From NCBI GenBank assembly GCA_016223165.1, contig JACRPO010000005.1:620001-684000 (forward strand): 64,000 nucleotides of DNA. The letters run 5' to 3'. The notes below the pieces were generated by a model. That model did no database searches. It worked only from the letters and a program-made list of their open reading frames with translations, and was not told where the DNA came from. Below, in pieces: positions 58,349 through 64,000 of the stretch. Positions within the stretch are counted from its first letter, which is position 1. The number at the start of each line of letters is the position of its first letter. Made by a program: the position numbers and the translations under genes. This DNA is from Burkholderiales bacterium. GTDB lineage: Bacteria > Pseudomonadota > Gammaproteobacteria > Burkholderiales > Burkholderiaceae_C.

Positions 58349-60252
58349 GGCTCGCCTCCGGCCGGCTCGAGCACCAGCACGCCCAGCGGCGGCAGGCGCA
58401 GGTTCAGCGCCTGGAAGCGGCCATGCGCGGCCACCGGCACGGCCACGGCGCCACCCTGGTTGCCCACGCCGCTGCCGCCGTACCAGGTGGCGTCGCTGTT
58501 CAGGCGCTCGCGCCAGGCGCCGGCGAGCGGCACGCCGACGAGATGGTTCTCGCGCGGCACCGGCGTGAAGTTGGCCACGACGAGCAGCACCCTGCCCTCG
58601 CGCGACTTGCGCAGGAAGCTGAGCACGCTCTGCTCGGCGTCGTTGGCATCGATCCACTCGAAGCCCGCGGGCTCGAAATCGAGCTCATGCAGCGCCGGGT
58701 GCTCGCGCAGCAGGCGGTTCAGGTCCTGCACCCAGCGCTGCACGCCGTGGTGCGCGGGCTGCGCCGCCAGGTGCCATTCGAGCTCGCCTTCGTGCGCCCA
58801 CTCGCGGCGCTGGCCGAACTCGCCACCCATGAACAGCAGCTTCTTGCCCGGATGCAGCCACATGTGCCCGAGCAGCAGGCGCAGATTGGCGAACTTCTGC
58901 CAGTCGTCGCCGGGCATCTTGCCGAGCAGGGAACCCTTGCCATGCACGACCTCGTCGTGCGAGAGCGGCAGCACGAAGTTCTCGTTGAAGGCGTAAACCA
59001 TCGAGAAGGTCAGCGAGCCGTGGTGCCAGCGCCGGTGCACCGGGTCCTCGTGCATGTAGGCGAGCGTGTCGTGCATCCAGCCCATGTTCCACTTCATGCC
59101 GAAGCCCAGGCCGCCGACGTAGGTGGGCCGCGACACCATCGGCCAGGCGGTGGACTCCTCGGCGATCGTCTGCGCACCGGGGTGATCGCGGTAGACGGAC
59201 TCGTTGAGCAGGCGCAGGAACGAGATCGCCTCGAGGTTCTCGCGCCCGCCGAAGGGATTGGGGATCCACTCGCCCTCCTTGCGCGAGTAGTCCAGGTACA
59301 GCATCGAGGCCACCGCGTCGACGCGCAGCGCGTCGATGTGGAACTCGTCGAGCCAGAACATCGCGCTCGAGAGCAGGAAGGCGCGCACCTCGTTGCGCCC
59401 GTAGTTGAAGATCGACGAGTTCCACTCGGGGTGGAAGCCCTGGCGCGGGTCGGCGTGTTCGTACAGGTAGGTGCCGTCGAAGCGCGCCAGGCCGTGCGCG
59501 TCGGCCGGGAAGTGCGAGGGCACCCAGTCGAGGATGACGCCGATGCCGGCCTGGTGCAGCGTGTCGACGAGCGCCTTGAAGTCCTGCGGCGTGCCGTAGC
59601 GCGCCGTCGGCGCGAAGTAGCCGGTGGTCTGGTAGCCCCAGGAGCCGTAGAACGGATGCTCGGTCACCGGCATCAGCTCGACATGGGTGAAGCCCAGGCG
59701 CGACACGTAGTCGACGAGCTGCGCCGCCACCTCGCGGTAGCCGAGCATGCGGCCCTCGGCGCCGCGGCGCCACGAGCCGAGGTGCACCTCGTACACCGAC
59801 GTCGGCGCGGCCAGCGCGTTCTTCGCCGCGCGCGCGGCCATCCATTCGGCGTCGGCCCAGGCGTGCGCTTCGGGGCCCGCCACCACGGAGCCGGTCATCG
59901 GCGGCAGTTCGGCGCGGCGCGCGAACGGGTCGGCCTTCTCGAGCCAGTGCCCCGCGCGCGTGCGGATCGCGTACTTGTAGACGTGCCCGGGGCCGGCGCC
60001 GGCGACCTCGGCCTCCCAGATGCCCGAGCCGTCGTCGCGCACACGCGCCTCGTTCGCGCCGACACGCCAGCCGTTGAAGTCGCCGATGACCGACACCGCT
60101 GCGGCATTGGGCGCCCAGACGGCAAAGCGGGCGCCGCCCTCGCCCAGGATGCAGCCGAACTTGTGGTACAGGCGTGCATGCGTGCCTTCGCGGAACAGGT
60201 GCAGGTCCTGCTCGCCCAGGCGCGACTCGGCCGGCATGTGGATGGAAGTCAT
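58345..60252 (-). CDS. glgB: 1,4-alpha-glucan branching enzyme
   Basis: The 635-residue GH13_9 enzyme has one N-terminal CBM48 domain ([22 protein letters not shown]), [59 protein letters not shown] (nucleophile Asp), [15 protein letters not shown] (acid Glu) and [21 protein letters not shown]. Its length fits the short type with a single N-terminal module. It cuts alpha-1,4 chains and rejoins them by alpha-1,6 bonds. It is the first gene of the glgB-glgE-treS/mak operon and serves both glycogen routes encoded here. Confidence 0.98.
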   Translation of the reverse strand: MTSIHMPAESRLGEQDLHLFREGTHARLYHKFGCILGEGGARFAVWAPNAAAVSVIGDFNGWRVGANEARVRDDGSGIWEAEVAGAGPGHVYKYAIRTRAGHWLEKADPFARRAELPPMTGSVVAGPEAHAWADAEWMAARAAKNALAAPTSVYEVHLGSWRRGAEGRMLGYREVAAQLVDYVSRLGFTHVELMPVTEHPFYGSWGYQTTGYFAPTARYGTPQDFKALVDTLHQAGIGVILDWVPSHFPADAHGLARFDGTYLYEHADPRQGFHPEWNSSIFNYGRNEVRAFLLSSAMFWLDEFHIDALRVDAVASMLYLDYSRKEGEWIPNPFGGRENLEAISFLRLLNESVYRDHPGAQTIAEESTAWPMVSRPTYVGGLGFGMKWNMGWMHDTLAYMHEDPVHRRWHHGSLTFSMVYAFNENFVLPLSHDEVVHGKGSLLGKMPGDDWQKFANLRLLLGHMWLHPGKKLLFMGGEFGQRREWAHEGELEWHLAAQPAHHGVQRWVQDLNRLLREHPALHELDFEPAGFEWIDANDAEQSVLSFLRKSREGRVLLVVANFTPVPRENHLVGVPLAGAWRERLNSDATWYGGSGVGNQGGAVAVPVAAHGRFQALNLRLPPLGVLVLEPAGGEP

Positions 60253-60383
60253 CGTGCGTCTCGCCTGGCTGGGCACGGGCGGAGCAAGGATGCGCAGCGC
60301 GGCGCGGCCATCTTGCCCCGATGGCCAGGCGCCGGCAAGACCGCGGGCTGCAATCCCCTGCGCGCCCGTGGTCGTGGCGGGTC

Positions 60384-62195
60384 TCAGCGCTTCTGCGGCG
60401 GCAGGTCCGTGCAGGTGCCGTGCGCCACTTCGGCGGCCATGCCGATGCTCTCGCCGAGCGTCGGGTGCGGGTGGATGGTCTTGCCGATGTCCACCTCGTC
60501 GGCGCCCATCTCGATGGCCAGCGCCACCTCGCTGATCAGGTCGCCGGCATGCGTGCCGACGATGCCGCCGCCGACGATGCGATGTGTCTCGGTGTCGAAG
60601 AGCAGCTTGGTGACGCCCTCGTCGCGGCCGTTGGCGATGGCGCGCCCGCTCGCCGTCCACGGGAAGAGGCCCTTCTTGATCTTGACGCCGCGCGCCTTCG
60701 CCTCGTCTTCGGTGAGGCCGACCCAGGCGACCTCGGGGTCGGTGTAGGCGACGCTCGGGATGACACGCGCGTCGAACTGCGCCCGTCGCAGGCTGGCGTC
60801 GCCGAGGAGATCGCCCGCCGCCACCTCGGCGGCCACATGCGCCTCGTGCACCGCCTTGTGCGCCAGCATCGGCTGGCCGACGACGTCGCCGATGGCGAAG
60901 ATGTGCGGCACGTTGGTGCGCATCTGCACGTCCACCGGAATGAAGCCGCGCTCGCCGACGACGATGCCGGCCTTCTCGGCGGCGATCTTCCGGCCGTTCG
61001 GGCTGCGCCCGACGGCCTGCAGCACGAGGTCGTAGACGCCTTCGCTCTTCGTGCCGTCCAGGCCCTCGAATTGCACGCGGATGCCCTCGGCGGTGGCCTG
61101 CGCGCCCACGGTCCTGGTCTTGAGCCAGATGTTGTCGAAGCGCGGCGCATTCATCTTCTGCCACACGCGCACGAGGTCGCGGTCGGCGCCCTGCATGAGA
61201 CCGTCGAGCATCTCGACCACGTCCAGGCGCGCCCCGAGCGCGCCGTACACCGTGCCCATCTCGAGGCCGATGATGCCCCCGCCGATGACGAGCATCCTGC
61301 GTGGCAGCGCGCGCATCTGCAGCGCGCCGGTGCTGTCGACGATGCGCGGATCGTCGGGCAGGAAGGGCAGCCGCACCGCCTGCGAGCCGGCCGCGATGAT
61401 GCAGTGCTTGAAGCGGATCGTCTGCGTCCTGCCCGTCTTCTCCTGGCCCTCACCGGTGGTCTCTTCCACCGTCACGTGGTGCGGGTCGGCGAAGGCCCCG
61501 TAGCCGCGCACCACCGTCACCTTGCGCATCTTGGCCATCGCCGTGAGACCGCCGGTGAGCTTGCCGACGACCTTGTTCTTGTGCGCCAGCAGCTTGCCCG
61601 GCTCGAGCACCGGCGAACCGTAGGTGACGCCGAGGTCGGCGAAGTGCTTCACCTCGTCCATCACCGCGGCCACGTGCAGCAGCGCCTTGCTCGGGATGCA
61701 GCCGACATTGAGGCAGACGCCGCCGAGCGCGCCATAGCGCTCGACGAGCACGGTCTTCATGCCGAGGTCGGCGGCGCGGAAGGCGGCCGAATACCCGCCC
61801 GGACCGGCACCGAGCACGAGCATGTCGCACTCGAGGTCGGCGCCGCCGGCATGGCTGGCGGCGGCCGGGGCCGGTGCAGCGGCTGCGGCCGCCCTCGGCG
61901 GGACCGGGCCCGGCGCCGCAGCGGCCGACGGTGGCGCAGCGGCGGCGGCAGGCGCGCCCGCCGCCTCCAGCAGCAGCAGCACCGTGCCCTCGTTGACCTT
62001 GTCGCCGAGCGCCACCTTCAGCTCCTTGACGACGCCGGCGTGCGACGACGGGATCTCCATCGAGGCCTTGTCGCTCTCCACCGTGACGAGGCTCTGCTCG
62101 GCCTGGATGGCATCGCCGGGCTTGACGAGCAGCTCGATGACGGCCACGTCCTTGAAGTCGCCGATGTCGGGCACCTTGATTTCGATGAGGGCCAT
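60384..62195 (-). CDS. lpdA: Dihydrolipoamide dehydrogenase with N-terminal lipoyl domain
   Basis: The 603-residue protein has an N-terminal lipoyl domain (Lys43 in [12 protein letters not shown] is the lipoylation site) and an Ala/Pro-rich flexible linker. The flavin disulfide reductase core follows: [20 protein letters not shown] for [16 protein letters not shown] with the redox Cys pair, [12 protein letters not shown] for NAD, and HPHPTLGES with the catalytic His. It reoxidises dihydrolipoyl groups of the pyruvate dehydrogenase E2. The lipoyl-fused form is typical of betaproteobacterial Pdh operons. It follows the E2 gene with a proteasome-like gene and a palindromic element between. Confidence 0.98.
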   Translation of the reverse strand: MALIEIKVPDIGDFKDVAVIELLVKPGDAIQAEQSLVTVESDKASMEIPSSHAGVVKELKVALGDKVNEGTVLLLLEAAGAPAAAAAPPSAAAAPGPVPPRAAAAAAPAPAAASHAGGADLECDMLVLGAGPGGYSAAFRAADLGMKTVLVERYGALGGVCLNVGCIPSKALLHVAAVMDEVKHFADLGVTYGSPVLEPGKLLAHKNKVVGKLTGGLTAMAKMRKVTVVRGYGAFADPHHVTVEETTGEGQEKTGRTQTIRFKHCIIAAGSQAVRLPFLPDDPRIVDSTGALQMRALPRRMLVIGGGIIGLEMGTVYGALGARLDVVEMLDGLMQGADRDLVRVWQKMNAPRFDNIWLKTRTVGAQATAEGIRVQFEGLDGTKSEGVYDLVLQAVGRSPNGRKIAAEKAGIVVGERGFIPVDVQMRTNVPHIFAIGDVVGQPMLAHKAVHEAHVAAEVAAGDLLGDASLRRAQFDARVIPSVAYTDPEVAWVGLTEDEAKARGVKIKKGLFPWTASGRAIANGRDEGVTKLLFDTETHRIVGGGIVGTHAGDLISEVALAIEMGADEVDIGKTIHPHPTLGESIGMAAEVAHGTCTDLPPQKR

Positions 62196-62215
62196 GTCGT
62201 CCTTGTCTTTCCTTC

Positions 62216-62376
62216 AGAGCCTGTGAATGAATCAGCCGCGCCCGAGCGACGCGCCAGAAGGTGTCGGATCGAGGCGCAAAGCGCAGACGTAGCCCGGGCT
62301 ACGTCGAGCACTTGCAACGACGAGCCGGCGCCTTATGGCGTGGCGAGCGGGTGTGGATGACTCGTTCACAGGCTCT
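62216..62376. repeat. 161-bp long palindromic intergenic element
   Basis: The ends AGAGCCTGTGAATGAATCA (62216-62234) and TGACTCGTTCACAGGCTCT (62358-62376) are inverted repeats with 17 of 19 matches. The centre is a perfect 18-bp palindrome (62287-62304) lying exactly at the midpoint, and the arms between are also largely complementary. The whole element could fold as one long hairpin. The right end touches the stop codon of the Ntn hydrolase gene and the left end lies 20 bp before lpdA. It carries no gene and resembles a dispersed intergenic (MITE- or REP-like) repeat. Confidence 0.85.
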
Positions 62377-62948
62377 CAGGCTTTCATCTTCAGCGTGTGC
62401 AGCCGCACGGGTGCGGCCGAGCTGGTGTCGAACTCGCAGCCGGCGCGCACGCCGGCATCGGCCACCTCGCGGGCGCTCTTGGCGCGCGCCCAGGTCGCGT
62501 ACATGGACCCGAGCGCATAGCGCCGGCCCGAGCCGATGGCCCAGAAGCGCTCGAACTCGAAGACCTCGCGGTAACTCTCGACGCCGAAGATGCCGTTGGC
62601 ATTGGCGACGAGGATCGAGATCTGGCTGCTCTCGTAGGGGTCGGAGTCATGCTCCTTCGTGTTCAGGAAGAAGCGCTCCTTCAGCAGCGGGTGCAGCACG
62701 CGGAAGGTCTCGAAGATCTCGCTGCGCGACGTGAGCCGCAGCTGCTCCTTCGGCATTGCCGCCAGCGCCTGCTGCAGCACCGGGATGTGCGCGGTGCTGC
62801 CGACAGCGCCGATCCAGTGCCCGCGCAGGTTGAACAGCTTCGTGTTCGCTTCGTAGCCCGGCGGCAGGCGCATCTCGCCGAAGGTGATCAGCGAATCCGA
62901 TGCGATGGCGAGCGACGCGCCCTTGCGGGCGACGACGACGGTGCTCAT
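62376..62948 (-). CDS. Proteasome-type Ntn hydrolase (HslV/Anbu/BPH-like)
   Basis: The 190-residue protein aligns with the beginning of proteasome beta-type subunits: after Met it reads STVVVARKGASLAIASDS. If Met is removed, Ser takes the place of the catalytic Thr1, Asp18 corresponds exactly to Asp17, and the Lys of ANTKLF (about position 36) may stand for Lys33. GHWIGAVGSTAHIPVLQQAL and FWAIGSGRRYALGSMYA match the fold core with its Gly-rich turn. The family is probably the betaproteobacterial proteasome homologue, a self-compartmentalising protease; HslU or an unfoldase gene is not adjacent. It lies 13 bp after the E2 gene. Confidence 0.78.
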   Translation of the reverse strand: MSTVVVARKGASLAIASDSLITFGEMRLPPGYEANTKLFNLRGHWIGAVGSTAHIPVLQQALAAMPKEQLRLTSRSEIFETFRVLHPLLKERFFLNTKEHDSDPYESSQISILVANANGIFGVESYREVFEFERFWAIGSGRRYALGSMYATWARAKSAREVADAGVRAGCEFDTSSAAPVRLHTLKMKA

Positions 62949-62961
62949 GCCAGGCCCGGGT

Positions 62962-64000
62962 TCAGAGCATCACCCGGCGGAAGTCCGCGAGGATCTGTGC
63001 GAAATACGCGTTGAAGCGTGCCGCCGCGGCGCCGTCGATGACGCGGTGGTCCCAGCTCAGCGACAAGGGCAGGATCAGGCGCGGCGCGAACTGCTTGCCG
63101 TCCCAGCGCGGCTCGGTGCTGCTGCGGCACACGCCCATGATCGACACTTCAGGCGCGTTGATGATGGGCGTGAAGTAGCGCCCGCCGATGCCGCCGAGCG
63201 AGCTGATGCTGAAGCAGCCGCCGCTCATGTCGGCGGGGCCGAGCTTGCCGTCGCGCGCCTTCTTGGCCAGCTCGCCCATCTCCTGGCTGATCTGGAAGAT
63301 GCCCTTCCTGTCGGCGTCCTTGATCACGGGCACGACGAGACCGTTGGGCGTATCGGCGGCGAAGCCGATGTGGAAGTACTTCTTGTAGACGAGCTGCTCG
63401 CCGTCCAGGCTGGCATTGAACTCCGGGAACTTCTTCAGCGCCGCGACGCTGGCCTTGATCAGGAAGGCGAGCATCGTGACCTTGACGCCGCTCTTCTCGT
63501 TCTCCTTGTTGAGCTGGACGCGGAAGGCCTCGAGGTCGGTGATATCGGCGTCGTCGTGGTTGGTGACGTGCGGGATCAGCACCCAGTTGCGATGCAGGTT
63601 GGCGCCGCTGATCTTCTTGATGCGCGAGAGGTCCTTGCGCTCGACCTCGCCGAACTTGGCGTAGTCCACCTGCGGCCAGGGCAGCAGGCCCGGGAAGGCG
63701 CCGCCGGCGGCCGCGGCTTGCGCGGGGGCGCGCGCCTTCTGTGCCGCCGTCTGCAGGCCGCCCGACATCACGCCCTTGACGAAGGCCTGCACATCGGCTT
63801 CGGTGATGCGGCCCTTGGGGCCCGTGCCGGCGACTTCGGCCAAGGGCACGCCGAGTTCGCGCGCCAGCTTGCGGATCGAGGGCGAGGCATGCGGCAACGC
63901 GCCCTTGGCGGTGGTGGGATCGTGCGCCGGCAGGGCCGCGGACGCTGCCGCAGAAGGTGCGGCGGCAGGCGCCGGCGCAGCGGCAGCAGCGGCTGCCGCC
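62962..64000 (-). CDS. aceF: Dihydrolipoyllysine-residue acetyltransferase (pyruvate dehydrogenase E2), 3' part
   Basis: The visible 346 codons comprise the Ala/Pro-rich linker (from the window edge), the peripheral subunit-binding domain (ASPSIRKLARELGVPLAEVAGTGPKGRITEADVQAFV) and the catalytic domain with SLSWDHRVIDGA, which carries the catalytic His and Asp. The upstream lipoyl domain(s) and start are beyond 64000. It transfers the acetyl group to CoA in the pyruvate dehydrogenase complex. The frame continues through the edge without a stop. The E1 gene aceE is expected just upstream. Confidence 0.97.
   Translation of the reverse strand, partial: AAAAAAAAPAPAAAPSAAASAALPAHDPTTAKGALPHASPSIRKLARELGVPLAEVAGTGPKGRITEADVQAFVKGVMSGGLQTAAQKARAPAQAAAAGGAFPGLLPWPQVDYAKFGEVERKDLSRIKKISGANLHRNWVLIPHVTNHDDADITDLEAFRVQLNKENEKSGVKVTMLAFLIKASVAALKKFPEFNASLDGEQLVYKKYFHIGFAADTPNGLVVPVIKDADRKGIFQISQEMGELAKKARDGKLGPADMSGGCFSISSLGGIGGRYFTPIINAPEVSIMGVCRSSTEPRWDGKQFAPRLILPLSLSWDHRVIDGAAAARFNAYFAQILADFRRVML

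Overview
The window is about 70 % G+C, densely coded and without phage or insertion-sequence genes. Gene content and order point to a betaproteobacterium of the order Burkholderiales (a Rubrivivax/Leptothrix/Methylibium-like organism is a reasonable guess). The main pointer is the rimP-nusA-infB-rbfA-truB-typA block in the order usual for that group. I cannot fix the genus without a database search.

Region by region. 1-3.4 kb: end of an iron-dependent alcohol dehydrogenase, then a YtrA-type GntR repressor with its ABC exporter. 3.5-6.5 kb: isocitrate lyase with a recognisable promoter/operator, a glutamine amidotransferase and a hemerythrin protein. 6.6-12.8 kb: an Lrp-type regulator divergent from an omega-amino-acid aminotransferase (with a candidate sigma-54 promoter), then a glutamylpolyamine-synthetase-like protein, a SpuC-like putrescine aminotransferase and a DMT permease, i.e. 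a polyamine/omega-amino-acid catabolic region. 12.8-15.8 kb (minus strand): dusA, mtnA and a class II aldolase in overlapping order, a candidate DHAP shunt for 5-methylthioribose or 5-deoxyribose salvage. 15.9-16.8 kb: a RES/Xre-type toxin-antitoxin pair. 16.9-21.6 kb: a wax ester/triacylglycerol synthase with two hydrolases and a DMT permease. 21.8-25.0 kb: a signalling operon of a FecR-like exported protein, a membrane c-heme sensor with a HAMP domain, and a Ser/Thr kinase. 25.1-34.1 kb: the translation/transcription operon (rimP, nusA, infB, rbfA, truB, typA) with a consensus promoter and an apparent leader attenuator. 34.1-39.4 kb: fabI, a large PLP amino-acid decarboxylase, NfeD/stomatin pair, a DUF2237 protein and tRNA-Ser(GGA).

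39.5-60.3 kb is a large alpha-glucan and trehalose region. GlgC and GlgA make linear glucan from ADP-glucose, and GlgP, GlgX and MalQ break it down. TreS-maltokinase, GlgE and GlgB form the maltose-1-phosphate route from trehalose to branched glucan. TreZ could release trehalose from maltooligosyl-trehalose, but its usual partner TreY is not in the window. An (alpha/alpha)6 glycosidase and a channel-like membrane protein lie among these genes.

60.4-64 kb: lipoyl-domain dihydrolipoamide dehydrogenase, a 161-bp palindromic intergenic element, a proteasome-like Ntn hydrolase with Ser in place of the N-terminal Thr, and the 3' part of the pyruvate dehydrogenase E2 gene, which runs off the end. 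Several genes carry short G+C-rich tandem repeats at their ends.
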